Assembly: GCA_015680685.1 (NCBI GenBank)
Contig: MNCI01002331.1
Span: 575,435 to 639,434, forward strand
Direction of reading: 5' to 3'
DNA length: 64,000 nucleotides
From: Gnetum montanum
Taxonomy: Eukaryota; Streptophyta; Gnetopsida; Gnetales; Gnetaceae
Shown here: piece after piece, positions 1 through 12,701 of the stretch
How positions within the stretch are numbered: position 1 is the first letter of the stretch
Layout: each line of letters begins with the position of its first letter
Program-made: the position numbers and the translations under genes
The notes under the pieces: model-generated
Seen by the model: the letters and a program-made list of their open reading frames with translations, nothing else
Told to the model about the DNA's origin: nothing
Databases searched by the model: none

Positions 1-918
1 TTGTTATTTGAGACTCAAAGATGATGATGGACTAATGAGGGACAAGCTCCTCCTACACATGTACAACTCTTCTTTGGTTTTTAAGATCAATGTCTAAATG
101 CTATAAATCACCAAAGCACTACATCTATAGGCCAACATTAAGATCAAATGTGGAGACAAAGGTCTCCAATTATTAGAATTTTTAGAGGCTTATGTTATCT
201 CATAAATGGCAAAAATATCCCAAAGAACATGAGCTTAGAAGCAAATCAAGAAAAGAAGCTTAGATTATGCATGACTAAAAGTAAGGTGAAAACCAAATAA
301 GATAAAGGCCCAAAGGAAATCATTACAAGTGCTACACTAAATATTTTCATAAAACCAATTGCATCAATCTCAAAGTGAATGTAAGAGATTCTCTAAACAA
401 TTATTCCAATACTTTTCTAATCTACAAGACCCAAATTAAAAGCAATTTTGGGCTACTCAAATCATATACTTATAAGTTAACTAACAAGAAAAGAGATGGA
501 AACTTACCTTGGCTTACCTTTGCCTATAGGTGAGAAGAAAGGATTAATGGAGTTTGACATAAGGTTTCCTATCCTAAAGTACCTCCTCATCCTTAGGTTA
601 TTTTTTATTAGATCATTTATATGATGTATTTTTTTGTTCATGTTCTTTGTGAAAGAACCCTTGATCACTTATCACATCATTTTTTATTCTCCACATCTCT
701 TCATTTTCAACCATTGGTGCCTGCACAATTTCCTTACTAAAGCCTTTTTACCAATACCAAACATCAATCATGTTTTGATCATCATGAGAATAGTTAAGTG
801 TTTGCTTACTACCACAATTTTTACACACAAATAAAGTATTTTCTACATGATCAAAATTATCAAACCTAACTATGCTTGAGCTTGAATTTTCTTATGTGAT
901 TTTTTTCAAAATCTTTTG

Positions 919-2175
919 CTATTTTTTAGGAGTCTCCTCTTCTTGAGTCTTTCTAAAATATTTATTAAAATAGGTTAGTTGTAAAATCTCAGCTTTTATG
1001 TTTGAGATCTCTTCTTTTAATTTAGAGTGGATAGCATCTAGCTTAGAAATTACAAATTTCTTTGCTTTCCTAATTAAATAATGTAAAATAAAAATTTCTT
1101 CTTTAAGTTCACTATACCTTTCTTCACACTTACCACCTTGTTCATCCATATGTGAGGAATTTCCAGTTGTAAGTGCCATGCATATGATATGTGAATCTTT
1201 GAAAGAGTTTCATGCTTCTTCTTCACTTTGCTTACCATCATCCGAACTTATATAAAAGTTTTTCTCTTTCGATTCCTCATCATTGGATGTATTCTTTGGC
1301 TATATCCTACTATCACTAGGACATTCGTAGGTCATGTGGCCTTTTCCTCCACAAACCCAACATTCTATAGAAGAATAATTTAAAAATTTGTTACCTCTTT
1401 CTCTACCTTTGAATAGATTGGTTCTTTCTTGAAATTCCTCCTTATTTCTTCTTGTTAGAAATCATTGTAGCTTTCTTGAGAGAAAGGAAATCTCATCTTC
1501 ATTATCCTCATCATTCTCATTGAATTCCTTCTCTTTGGAGGCAGTTTTTAGAGCAATAGGTATTTCTTGAATGGCTTCTTTGCTTATGAGATTCATTTCT
1601 TATGTAATGAGAGAACTTTGAAGCTCTTCAAATTTCAAAGTTGAGAAATTGTTTATTTCTTCCATAGCTATGACCTTTGGTCTAAACTCTGATTGTAGAG
1701 TTCTAATCATTTTGATGATGAAATCACTTTCTAGAAAATATTTTCCTATTCCTCTAATAGCTATAACAAGATCATTGGCCCTAGAGAAATAATCTTTTAT
1801 TTTCTCACCTTCTCTCATTTTTAGCTTATTGTATTCACTTTGTAAAACTAACAATTTCGATTACTTAACAATAGAGGCTCCTTTATAAGTAGCTTCTAAA
1901 GTTTTCCAAATTTCTTTGGCCATTTTACATCCTACTACTTTATTAAATTCAAATTTATTCAAAGCATAATATAAACAATTTTTTTCTTTTGAATAAAACA
2001 TGAACTTATGTTTTTCCTCTTGTGTCCATTTGTTGCAAGGCTTGATGATGCTAGTGAAGCTATCGATAAGCAGAGAGTAACCTTCAAGGATTGACTTTCA
2101 TACTTCAAACTCCATGGATTTAAAGAATCCTTGCATTCTATCTTTCCAATAGATGAAGTCAAATACATCAAACAT
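919..2175 (-). pseudogene. Copia gag (element A), degenerate
   Basis: Gag packages the element RNA into virus-like particles. Reading the minus strand from an ATG at 2175 gives a YWKDRM motif (the W-K-x-x-M motif of Copia gag N-termini), then AKEIWKTLEATYKG near 1900, then the LKMREGEKIKDYFSRANDL stretch at about 1830 typical of the UBN2/gag-polypeptide family. A perfect CX2CX4HX4C zinc knuckle (CWVCGGKGHMTYEC) lies at 1321-1362. It is followed by an acidic, coiled-coil-like tail down to 919, as in many plant Copia gags. In-frame stops (for example just before 1854 and after the N-terminal motif) and frame changes break it into pieces. Confidence 0.8.
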
Positions 2176-2244
2176 GGATGGCACTGTGTAAGATTTCCCC
2201 TCTATTGTTCACTCTTTGAAGTTGATGATGAAGAAGAGTATCAG

Positions 2245-2256
2245 TCTCTGATACCA
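2245..2256 (-). other. Primer binding site of element A (initiator tRNA-Met type)
   Basis: The minus strand reads TGGTATCAGAGA. This is nearly identical to TGGTATCAGAGC, the complement of the plant initiator tRNA-Met 3' end used by many Copia elements. It lies between the LTR end and the gag start. Confidence 0.8.
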
Positions 2257-2265
2257 CTTGTGGAT

Positions 2266-2286
2266 TGTTGAACTTAAAAGATGGGG

Positions 2287-2333
<47 letters not shown>

Positions 2334-3436
2334 CAAGATGAATAAGTTTCTAAATTAAAATTCATTAGGAAAAAGCACACACACCAACTTTAAAGTGGTT
2401 CCCCAACTTGGGTATTCCACACTCAGAGGGTAGTTCACAAACACATCTCCAAACATTGTTGCTCTTAAATGTGGTTTGGAGGATACCTCATCCTTTACAA
2501 ACTCTAAGCTCTACTCTGAAGTGATTCAACACCACAAATCCACTCAATCCCATAAGGTCCTGACAAGCTTACAATGTCATTTCTAGGATCCCACAATCTT
2601 TACAATCTTGAGCTCTACTCTAGAGTGTTGTGCCACTACACCAACACTCAATCCTGTAGGATCTCAATAAGCTTAAGCAAGATGCCTTCCCACAAGAAGC
2701 ACATCAACCCCATAGGGCAACAAAGAAGAATAATAATCACAAGGAAACAATGCAACTAAGTTTTTAGATCCTTGTACTTGAGGTATAGCTCACTTTACAA
2801 CAATCAAAATCTAGTACAGTGAGGAGCAAAAATGATCACAATGGTTGTCAAATGATTACACAATGATCGTATAAAAGCTTGTGATTTCCCAATGAGAATG
2901 ATGTCTTCCTATAGCCACTATGTTTCCAAATCAATCTTGGAACTCATGCAATGGCTAGCTAACAATCATGGAAGACATCTTCTTTGTCGTTGAGACATCT
3001 TTCAACATTTTATCTTCATTCTGGAAAGACATCTTTATTTGGTGAAAGACGTTTACTATTTTGCAGAGACATCTTTGCTTGTCATGCCTTCAATTCTACA
3101 AAGATGCCTATTATTTCTTGGAGACATCTTTCTTTAACCTTTCTTTGCACTTTGAATTCTTCATTCTTTATCCATGTTCTTGAGCATCTGCATGCTCCAA
3201 TGATGTCAACTTTGCTTGTGAGTCATTTGGTCCTCTTTCTTTGAATTCTTGCATGTTTGCTTGAGACCTTGTGAATGACCTTTTCCTTGGAGCTCTCCTT
3301 TTGTCTAATCAATTTGTTCCTTGATCTCATCTTGGTTTCCCATGTATCTTGTCCTACAAACATAAAAACCACAAAACCATACAAACAACCTTTGAATCCA
3401 TTTTACTTAACGTTTTGACACACCAAAATGTTAACA
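2266..3436 (-). repeat. 5' LTR of element A
   Basis: The boundaries come from the TG...CA ends (TGTTAAC at 3436 reading down, CAACA at 2270-2266) and from the tRNA-type primer site nine bases inside. Length is about 1.17 kb. It carries a (GA)n run near its inner end and, at 2965-3135, several copies of an AGACATCTTT-like motif every 20-40 bases. The partner LTR is outside the window, so there is no TSD check. Confidence 0.7.
2289..2331. repeat. (GA)n microsatellite
   Basis: A pure GA dinucleotide run of about 43 bases inside the LTR of element A. Confidence 0.95.
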
Positions 3437-4413
3437 ATAGAAACTAGTATTATTAATGAAAAAGAAAAAGAAATATTTTATAATTATATTATTAGAAACT
3501 TGAAAAGGAAAAGAAAAAATATATTATGCAAGTTTAGGTGATTCTAATTCATATACAATTCAAATTAATTAACCTCACTATTCTTAGGGTGTTTATGTGA
3601 GAGATAGAGCTTAATAAGGACATGCCATTTCTTGATTGCATTTTGAAAAATTCATAGTCATTAATAGGGAAGTTCAACACTTTCCATGTGACCTGATAAA
3701 GTAAATAGTGAATCAATAACAATTTATATATAAATGAAATCAATTTAGACATTAACAATGTTATTGTATATTATATATATGTGTATGAATTGTAATCTAA
3801 ATGACAGTAAGTTCAACTACATTAAGGCATGTGTTTTTGATCTACTTAAATCTTATCAAAGTATGGTGTTGGACATAGAGAGGATACTATTCTGAGAACC
3901 AATCTTAGCTTAATTGAAGATTTACTATGTACTTACCTCTTGTAAATTAAGTTTCTTACTTTGTGTAACTATTAACTTGAAAAGTTATCATTTATTAAAA
4001 GTTGCCTACTAATTAACCTTAAATAATTATTAATAATAATAAATAATCCAAAGTCTTGGGAAGACATTTCAAGTGTAATCACATTGCTAGTCATGTAAGG
4101 ACTAGGAGAACATAAGTCTAGGACCTATCCATTAACTTAGAAGTCATGGTCCTATGCTGAGCATGAGAATGTTGAGGTCAATAGTGTTGATGTATGAGTA
4201 TTGAAAAAACTACTAAAGCTAAGTTGTTATTCTTTAAGATGTATAGCTTTATTTTACTTGTAATATTTCTAGAAAAATAATAGAGCTTTCCTATACTTCT
4301 TATGGCTTTTTACCATTTACATTGAAGGATTTTCATGTAAATTTTGTTGTGTGTTTACTGTTTGCTATTTTATGTGTTGTTGTCCTTGTTGTGCTTAGTA
4401 TTTTAATAGTATT
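3437..4413. other. AT-rich stretch, probably containing the 5' LTR of element B
   Basis: No coding segment was recognised. Because a degenerate primer site lies at about 4414-4432, the right part should be the 5' LTR of Copia B. I could not find a matching 3' LTR after 17790, so its left limit is unknown. Confidence 0.35.
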
Positions 4414-4431
4414 GACTAGCATTAGAGCTAT

Positions 4432-5580
4432 GGATAACATGATCGAAAATTTAAGGTAATTTGAAAATTTAAATAGGAAAAACTAGCACATATGAAGAAT
4501 TATAATGGAAGATTGTATAGTTACAAGTGAATTAGATTTACTGATTCAAGGGAAGATTGCACAGGTTATTGGTATGAAAGATCGTGAATGGGATGTTCTT
4601 GATAAAAAGTATTTGGTTGCAATCTACCCTTGCATTTGTCCATCAATTTTATTTAATGTTACTAAATGTAAAACATCTAAAAATTGTGACAATCTTTGAA
4701 ACAATTGTATGAGTAACTCTTTGATGTAAATAAAATGAATGCAATGAAAAAGTTATCTCCTTAAGATTAAGAAAGGTATAATACTGTGAAAGCATATGAG
4801 TAAATAAATTATACTATTTCATAGCTATGATCTTTGAAAATTAGTTTTGATGAAAAGGTATTATATTTGTTGTTTTATTTACTACCAAGTTGGTATACTC
4901 TTGTTAAAACTATCATTAATATGATGGGTAATAGATTAATCTTTTTGATGTTGTTGCCTTATTATTGAATAAAGAAACTATAAAAGCTTCAATGCAGTTA
5001 TTAGTTAAAACAAATCAAGAATTGGTAGCAAAAGCAAGACGAAGTACACATTCTATGGATTAGTCTACAAATTCATGTAGGGGAAAATATAAAAGTGAAA
5101 GAACATCAAAATCAAAAGGAAGCAAAGGTCCTTGCTAGTATTGTGAAAAGCTAAGCCATCTACTGGTAGCAAATATACAAAAAATAATGTAAGGAATGTT
5201 CCTCATATTGCATAGAATTTAATTTCCACAAGATAATTATATTGTATTTTTTATGTTATAACTTTTGGAACATCATCCTGGAATATTTTTAAAGGGTTTA
5301 GGATCCTTATGAAAGGGGAAAAATATGAAAGTTTATATACATTGCATGGTACTAATAAAAAAAATTTCTTCTTTTATTTAGAAGGAGAGTGATTTACTAG
5401 TCTAACATAGTAGGTAAGGTCATTTTAATGAATGTCTCATGAAATTACTACAAGATCAAAATTTTATTTTAAAATGTAATAACGCAACTCTTAAATTTTG
5501 TGATGAATGTATTTTGGAAAAATAACATAGGGTGAAATTTAAAAGAAATCAATATTTGTATAAAAGGTAAATTATTAGAG
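4432..5580 (+). pseudogene. Copia gag to GAG-pre-integrase (element B, left half)
   Basis: 4505-4699 holds the classic Copia gag core: G-K-x(5)-M-K-D-R-E-W-D-V-L-D-K-K followed by a V..NV..-type helix. Near 4890 a PPSW-type motif (a gag signature) can be read through stops. A zinc knuckle remnant CxYCEKLSHL is at about 5130-5165. At 5290-5360 the stretch RILMKGEKYESLYTLHGT matches the GAG-pre-integrase domain, followed by an RLGHxNE-like stretch and CDECILEK near 5500-5520. The protease is not legible. Many stops and frame changes make it clearly non-functional. Confidence 0.75.
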
Positions 5581-5585
5581 ATGGT
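5581..5585. repeat. Target site duplication ATGGT of element C (partner 15541-15545)
   Basis: ATGGT directly precedes the 5' LTR at 5586 and directly follows the 3' LTR end at 15540. Both copies are perfect and lie inside Copia B, which proves C jumped into B. Confidence 0.9.
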
Positions 5586-6385
5586 TAATAAATCGCATTT
5601 TTCATATGCTCTAATATCGAGGTGGACACGATATTGGGCATGCGATATCATGGCCCAAGATGTGATGTTGTACATTTGATATCATCGGGTTACTCCTAGG
5701 TCTATAAATATATTGCCTAGGCACACAATTGGAAGTAAGTTTTTGGTAGTCAAGTAGCGAAACTCTTGCATTTTGTTCATTTGAAAGTTAGAATATTTTC
5801 CAAGTGCTTGCAGCAGGAGGTCTAAGTGTGAACAAATCTTTATTCAAGCATTAATATACTTGAACACACCATTGTGTTGGCAATAATGACAAACTCTTTG
5901 ATCCATTCCTTGCAACACTTGAGACTTTCTTTCTTATGCATTTATATTTCATGCAATTTACATAAATATTTTTTATGTAGTAATTAATTTGATTAATTAA
6001 GATACATAAGCATGACCCCTTAGAACATACGTGTGACACTTGGTAGCTCAGAAATGGTTAGCATTTGACAACCCAGTAGTGTTTACACAAAGTTCAAGAT
6101 GTGTCCGAGAAGTGGGAACAGTTACTTGTGTTAGGCTAGATTAGATCATAGTCTACTTAGCAATTAATCACTCTTACTTTTACTTTCATCTTTGTTCTAT
6201 GTGAGTAATTTCATAAAAACACAAAATAATAAAAATCTTATGCCTCAATCACACTTAACCATACAATTACATGCACGGTTTGGCTCTAGCGTACTTAGTA
6301 ATTATAGTCTACAGAATTCGACCAGATCACATGTGAATGCCTATGATTCATATGGTTGGATGTAGGGGTATCTCGTCACTCATCA
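5586..6385 (+). repeat. 5' LTR of element C
   Basis: It aligns along its whole length with 14697-15540. The start is mutated (TAATAAATCG versus TGATTAATCA) and the end is CTCATCA. A TATA box (TATAAATAT) lies at 5702-5710. Upstream of it are several GATATC-centred palindromic motifs in decayed form. The terminal inverted repeat is TGATGA/TCATCA, as in the relatives F and G. Confidence 0.9.
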
Positions 6386-6402
6386 TTGGCACCATTGCCA
6401 AG
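6386..6402 (+). other. Primer binding site of element C (tRNA-Asp type, mutated)
   Basis: TTGGCACCATTGCCAAG follows the LTR directly. Plant tRNA-Asp ends so that its complement reads TGGCGCCGTTGCCGGGG. The C copy differs at a few positions, mostly transitions. Confidence 0.75.
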
Positions 6403-6549
6403 TACCGTAGTTCTTTGTGTGCTATCTAAACCTAGTGAAACTTAGTAACCTTGTTGTTTGAACCCTAAGAGTCAAATCCTACAAAAAAAAATTATTCTAA
6501 TTAAATTAAACCTTAACTACACACTGTTTACAGTTTATTAACACAAAAT

Positions 6550-9420
6550 ATCTTCTTCTCATAGGAGCCCATCTCCACCTAGGGTAGTTTAGGTGCCTCA
6601 ACAATACCGAGTGGTATATGCTCATCCTGATGAGTATGTACTAGATTTTACCTTCATCTTGCATCAAGATGAACTGATGTAGTGGCGTGATATGGAAGGA
6701 AACATTGTGTTTCCACCTAACTGATCTATTCCAGCAATGCTCTAGCTAATGCTCGCACGACACAGGCTTCAACATCTCCATGGAGAATATAAGACATGAG
6801 ATCTTGACTCAAGGGATTATCATCCCACTCAAGTGCAAAGATTAAGGGATTGTCAGCTAGAGCACCAACATGAGCTTATGAAGGGCAAGGGGTCAAATAT
6901 TTTTCCACCTCTACTTGGCCTAATTGATGAAGGCAACCACTTGTTTAGTGATTCTCCTCTCTTTAACTTTTTTCAAGGAGCCCTCAACTAGAATGTACAA
7001 TCCACAATCCATAATCTAGGTTATGGTCAAAACAGATCCAATGAAAAAAATGGATCTAGTGAAGTAAGTCAAGAAATGGGGGACAAAGGAGATCATGATC
7101 ATGATCATGGTTGCAAGCATCAAAGGAAGGGTGATAGGTGTCAGCATGGAGCAAGCCCCCCTTCTTCTTCCCCTTCATCATCGTCTTCTTCTTCTTCATC
7201 TAGTTCAGATCGTGGCTGTAGAAAAAATAACCATGATGGAGATGATCGAAAAGACCAAAACAACAAAAGGGATCATCAGGATAGTCATGAACGAAGATGT
7301 GGAGAGAGGCCCATCATCAAGAAAGAAGGGATAGTAGAGAACATTGTAGATGCCACCATCATGACCTTAATGAACCTCTACTTGCTACTCAAGGCATGTT
7401 GAACATTGTAGAGGCTGTGAGGATTTCAACAAGGCACATAAAGGACAATAGAATAAAAAGGCTAGATATGAACAACATCCCTCAGTTCAAGGGAGCATAT
7501 GATGCTGATTTGCAAAATCATCTTCAAGCATTTCAAGATTCATGTGCCTTGCAGAATATTGAGAATGAATGGTAAAAGCTGAAATTATTTCCAATGACAC
7601 TTATAAAGAAAGTAGAAAATTAGTACCAATCCTTAGAACCAAAATCAATCAATCCATGGATTACAATGTTGGAATTATTCAATGAAAAATATCAAACGTA
7701 CCTCTGAGTATCCAATTTAAGGAAACAAATTGAAGGGTGGAAATAAGGGAATCATGAGCCCTTGGATGCTGCTATTGGTTGATATTACTCTCTATTGCAT
7801 AGGTGTCCTAGCCATGGATACTTTTAGCTTGATCAGCTTCACCATATCATAGACAGGTTGTGCTAAAACCAAGAAAATCCTTGGCATCTATGCCCAAGGA
7901 AGATTGATAGAGTTAAGCACCTGTAGGATTTAAAAATTAATTGAGCAAGTAGCCAAGGAGGAGGGAGAGCTAAGAAAATGTGAAAGTGAAAAAGAATATA
8001 ATAGGGATCCTTCTATTCAGAGAAAGGGGATTTGATTTTGTGATAGTGAGGATGAATTCACCAGAGATGAGGTGGTTAATCAGAAAACCTTGCCATTCCA
8101 GAAATTACAATAAGAAATTACAGCTAAGGTTGATTAATTATGGGACTCCATGAACAATAGGTTTCAAGCTATCTTAAAAATTGTTAAAGAGTCCAATGAG
8201 CAAAGTGGTGAACGTGAGCACCGAATATGTAAGAAGGCTAAATGTGCCATATCTAAGGGTAAAGGTAAAATTGCTATGATAGAGATGGCTGCAGATAGTG
8301 ACTCATATGATGATGGTGGATGTGATGTTTGCCAGTATGAACATCCTAAGAGATGTTGTCTAGTTGTATCACACTTTTAGAAATCTGGGTTGTATGCCTT
8401 ACATCCACAACTTGCACAAAGGAAAATGCCCAAAATATTGCCTTATCCAAAAGGCAATCCGCAACAGTTCCACCAACCATAGAAGTACTACCCAAGTGGA
8501 ACTCCTCCACAACCTTACAAAGTGTACCAATAGTGGAAGCAACCCCAATCATGGCTATTGCCACTCCCAAGATAGGAATACCCTTACCGGTAACAAAATC
8601 CCTACGATTACTATGTTCAACAACCTTCATCTCCATAGGAATCCTCTAGTCTTGTTGCCACTTACCAACCTCACCACTAGCCTCCTGAAACATACCAATC
8701 ACCCTATCTAAGGAGGGATGCCACCTACTATCCTCATGTACCTCTTGTCCCTACACCTACTCCTCCACCTCCTGCACAGCTACCACTTGCTTCATCCATG
8801 CGAGGTGAATTACCTACACAACCACAACAAAGAAATGCTATGATGGTAGTTAACCTACAATCAGTTAACCCATATAGCGAGTCGGAACCATGAACAAAGA
8901 AAACACCCTTCTTCCAACCTCATAGTCCACTAAAGTCCTCAGAAACATTGATGGTTGGTAAACCTGATCCTCCACCTTCTTCTGTTTTCTCTTTATTTGA
9001 GTCCCCTTCAAACCAAAATCCTTCTCAAATCCATACTATAATGTTGACACATGCTGTATTTGATTAGATTCAAGCTGGTAACCTACCCAAAGAATTAGTT
9101 GATCCTGGAAGTTCCCTAATTTACTTGCAAATTGCTGGGAATGAGCCTTGTAAAGCTCTTCTTGACTCTAGTTCTAGTGTTAATTTGATCTCGCATGAGA
9201 TGTACATAATGTGGAACTTTCCTCCCTTGAAGAAGAGCATCGCTATTCCATTGGGATTGGTTGAGGACATTGTCACCACTATTTGTGGGTGGCCATATCT
9301 TGCTGATTTCCTAGTAATCAAAGTGGAGAACTGCAAGGGGGACCTTCCAATCATTATGAGAAGGGCATGGTTAAGTACTGTTGATACCAAAATGGGAATT
9401 AGAAATCTTTCCTAGGAAAT
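6550..9420 (+). pseudogene. Athila-like gag-protease (element C)
   Basis: Gag forms the capsid; the aspartic protease cleaves the polyprotein. The N-terminal part is read from about 6550 through stops. A serine run lies at 7160-7210. The capsid core is at 7470-7960 (MNNIPQFKGAYDADLQNHL, then LLHRCPSHGY). An unusual zinc knuckle C-x2-C-x3-H-x3-C-C is at 8321-8359. A Pro/Gln-rich linker follows to about 9000, and the protease is at 9125-9415. The protease active site reads LLDSSSSVNLIS, so the catalytic D-S-G has become D-S-S. F and G carry the same domain order, with D-S-G kept. Numerous TAG/TGA stops interrupt the frame. Confidence 0.85.
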
Positions 9421-9679
9421 ATCAAAAGAAAATGAATTTGGAAAGATCGAGAAGAAGAGAGTTCCATGTATCACGTATAGCGATTCAGGGTATCATTGTG
9501 TGCAGAAGTTATGGTCAGTAAAGCAAACATCTATCTTTGCATGCAAGTAATGTGCACCAGAGGTTGAGATCTAGAGATGTCTGTACACAGTAGTCACAAA
9601 ACAAGAAGGCACCTAGTGGCTGACAACTAATGCTACTATGCATAGAACCTATTGAGGGCCTAATGTACAAATATGTTGC

Positions 9680-12600
9680 AAGTATGGATAAACTCGAGCA
9701 ATTTCATCACCAGCTCTTCGAAAGAGCAAATCATGATGTCAATTGAGGTGAGTTGGAAATTCCTGACAATTTTAAATAAGAGCCCATTGTATTAAAGATG
9801 CTACCGACTAGAATGGAGTATGTATTTTTGAAAAATGGGAGGCCAGTTATTATTAATGCCAAGCTTACTATAGAATAGAAGAAATAGTTGATAAAAGTTA
9901 TGGAAAAGTGGTTAGCAGCCTTTGCTTGGTCATATTCCAAAATCACTAGGATAGATCCAAGAATATTCTAGCATCGGATATACACAGACCCTACCGTTAA
10001 GCCAAAACAACAACCGCACAACATTTGAATCTCAAATTAAAGTAGATAGTCAAAGAGGAGGTTGAACAACTCCTCAAGGGAGGATTTATCTACCCTATCA
10101 CAAATAGTGAGTGGGTTAGTCCACTTGTGATTGTACCAAAGAAAGGAGAAAAATGGTAGGTGTGTATTAATTTTCGACTACTTAACATGGCAACTTTCAA
10201 GGATCATTTTTCATTGCCTTTTGTCGACCAAGTGCTGGACACCATTTCTAGGCATTTTTATTATAACTTTCTTGATGGTTATAGTAGCTATAACCAAATT
10301 TGGATTGCACCAAAGGACTAGGCAAAGAAAACTTTCACAAGTCCTTGGGGGACTTTTGCTTACCATCAAATGCCATTTGGTCTATGTAATGCCCCAGCCA
10401 CATTTTAATGATTAGTTCTTAGCATTTTTCAACAAAAAAATGGTATCAAGCTAAAGTTTTTATGGATGATTTTTCGACCTATGGAGCTACATTTGAGTAA
10501 GCCCTAGGTCATCTTGAGTGGGTATTGAAGAGATGTGTTGAAAAAAAACCTCTGACTTAATTGGTAAAAGAGCCATCTTATGGTGTAGGAAGGCATAGTC
10601 TTGGGGTATCGCATTTCAAAAGTAGGAATCAAGATGGAACGTAAAAAAATAAGGATCATCCAAGGAATAACCTATCAACCTGAAATAGTCAAATAAGTGT
10701 GGTCATTCCTTGGTCATACTAGCTACTACTGGCACTTCATTGAGAATTTTTCCAAAATTGCCAAGTCATTGGTAGAATTGAAAAAGAAGGATGCATCATT
10801 CATTTGGACTCCTACATGTGAAGAAGCATTTTGACAATTGAAGTAAAATCTTGTTGAAACCCATATTCTTCAAGCACCATATTGGTCTAGACAATTTCAT
10901 GTGATGATCGATGCATCGAATTATGCTTTGGGGGCAGTGCTTATGTAGATGGATGATCAAAAAAGTCCATATTACATTCACTGTGAAATCTAGAGCATTG
11001 TAGGTACATAATTGAACTACACCACCACAGAAAAGGAGTTGATGGTAGTGGTATTCACCTTAGAGAAGTTCAGGCACTATGTGCTTGGCTACAAAGTGTT
11101 CGTGCACATAGATCATAGTGCTATATGATTTCTAATAAATAAACCAATAGTGAGCCCCCATGTCATATGGTGGCTCATGATTTTGTAGGAGTTTGATCTC
11201 ACAATGATAGATTGAAATGGTATGGAGAATATGGTTGTGGATCACTTATTGCAACTAAGATGGGACAACAAGGAGAAAGAGAGTCCTTTATCTGATCAAT
11301 TCCCTAACAAATATCTCCTTGCAAGTGTTATTAATGCAAAAATGCGAGATGAACCAAAATGGTATGACACCATCCTCACTTATTTTCTCAAGCAAGAACT
11401 ACCACAAGGGTTGGACACTAGAAAGAAAAAATAGTTTCTTCACTGGGTCAAGTATTTCATGGAAATTAAGGGAACCCTTTACAAAATCTATCTTGATGGC
11501 CTGATTTGTTGGTATGTCCTTGATACGGATCAAGTGTACATTCTCTAGGACACTCACGAAGGTCCTTGTGGGGGCCATTATGCTAGGAGATGCATGAACA
11601 TAAAAATCCTTATGGTTGGGTATTATTAGCCAACAATCTTCAAGGATGCACACCAATTTGTCTGCACTTGTGATCATTACCAGAGGGATGGTGGAATGAT
11701 AGCTCAAATGGAGGGGCCACAACAATGGATACAACCTCTTGAGCCATTTAATATTTGGAGCATTGAATTTATGGGTCCCACTACACCTATATAAAATGGA
11801 AAGGCATATATAATAGTCACAGTTGACTATTGTACCAAGTGGGCAGAAGTAGCAATTGTCATCGACTGTACATCCACCACCACTACTTAGTTTGTATAAC
11901 AAAAAATAATAAATAGGTTTGGTGTACCTCACACATTAATAATGGAACTCATTTTATAAATTCCACTTTCCAAAAACTGATGCAACGCTCGGGGGTTGAG
12001 CATAAATTCACAACTCCATATCACCCCAAGCCAATGGTCAAGCTGAGGTCACTAATCAGGAGATTACAAAAATTTTAATGTGTACCATTAGCAAGTACAA
12101 AAGGGACTATAGCACTAAATTAAATGATGCCCTTTGGGCCTATTGCGGCACATGGGAACTTTCCATAGGTTATTCTCCCTATGAGCTTGTGTATGGAAAA
12201 CTACCAATATTGCCCATCCAATCCAAACTCTATACACTCTCTATAGCCTGTGATCTTGACCTAAACCTAAGTCTAGCATAGAAAGAATGATTAATGAGTC
12301 TTAACTTGCTAGATAAATATTGGTTAATGGCCCTATCATCCAACAAAATGCATAAGGCATTCAACAAAAAATATCATGATCTCAAAATAAGAAAAGTCAA
12401 GTTTCAACCAGGAGACAAGGTTCTCTATTGGAATCCTACACATGTATCCCAACGAACCAAATTTCAAACATTGTGAGAAGGACCTTATATCATTGATGAA
12501 AATTTTCCATCTGGGGCCATGATCATTTACAAACCTGACAACCTAGACAAGAAACAACTAGTCAACATTCAACAAATAAAACCTTTCCATGAGCCCAAGC

Positions 12601-12701
12601 CAACCAACACAACAAACACCTTGTTAGATGGACAACCATGCTCAATCTTTCAAATCTCTCCCTTTCAACTTAGTTGTGGGGGAGATGGCCACCTGTACTA
12701 A
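9680..12701 (+). pseudogene. Athila-like pol: RT, RNase H, integrase (element C)
   Basis: Reverse transcriptase copies the RNA; RNase H removes it; integrase inserts the DNA. The RT fingers (I-V-P-K-K) start near 10130, FGLCNAPATF is at about 10376-10405, and the active site FMDD is at 10459-10470. RNase H is read at 11020-11250 (TTEKELMVVVFTLEKFRHY-like). The integrase HHCC region is at 11555-11690, with CDHYQ where CxxC is expected. The DDE core is degraded: the first Asp motif reads SIEFMGP (D to E), and the S-D-N-G motif near 11935 is lost. The C-terminal domain is at 12380-12700, ending in CGGDGHLY. Many stops are present. Confidence 0.85.

Larger units (their letters stand above)
1..3436 (-). 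mobile_element. Element A: Ty1/Copia LTR retrotransposon, 5' part only
   Basis: Read on the minus strand this is the left part of a Copia element: an LTR at 2266-3436, a primer binding site at 2245-2256, then gag running leftwards. The LTR opens with TGTTAACATTTT and ends with CAACA just before the primer site. Anything after gag (protease, integrase, RT) would lie in 1-900 or beyond the left edge. Around 780-830 a second Cys-rich stretch (C-K-N-C-G) can be read on the minus strand. In 1-630 I recognise nothing coding. Stops and frame changes make it a dead copy. Confidence 0.8.
4414..5585 (+). mobile_element. Element B, left half: Ty1/Copia, plus strand
   Basis: It begins with a degraded initiator-Met primer site (TAGCATTAGAGC, 9 of 12 matching TGGTATCAGAGC) and runs through gag into the GAG-pre-integrase region, where Gypsy C interrupts it at 5585. 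The right half resumes at 15546. The interrupted reading is the L-E-M-V of the integrase start, and the repeated ATGGT is the target duplication. Confidence 0.8.

Noticed and set aside
11399-11932. 177-residue minus-strand frame
   Set aside because: Lies antisense to the integrase of element C; similar shadows occur opposite other pol regions.
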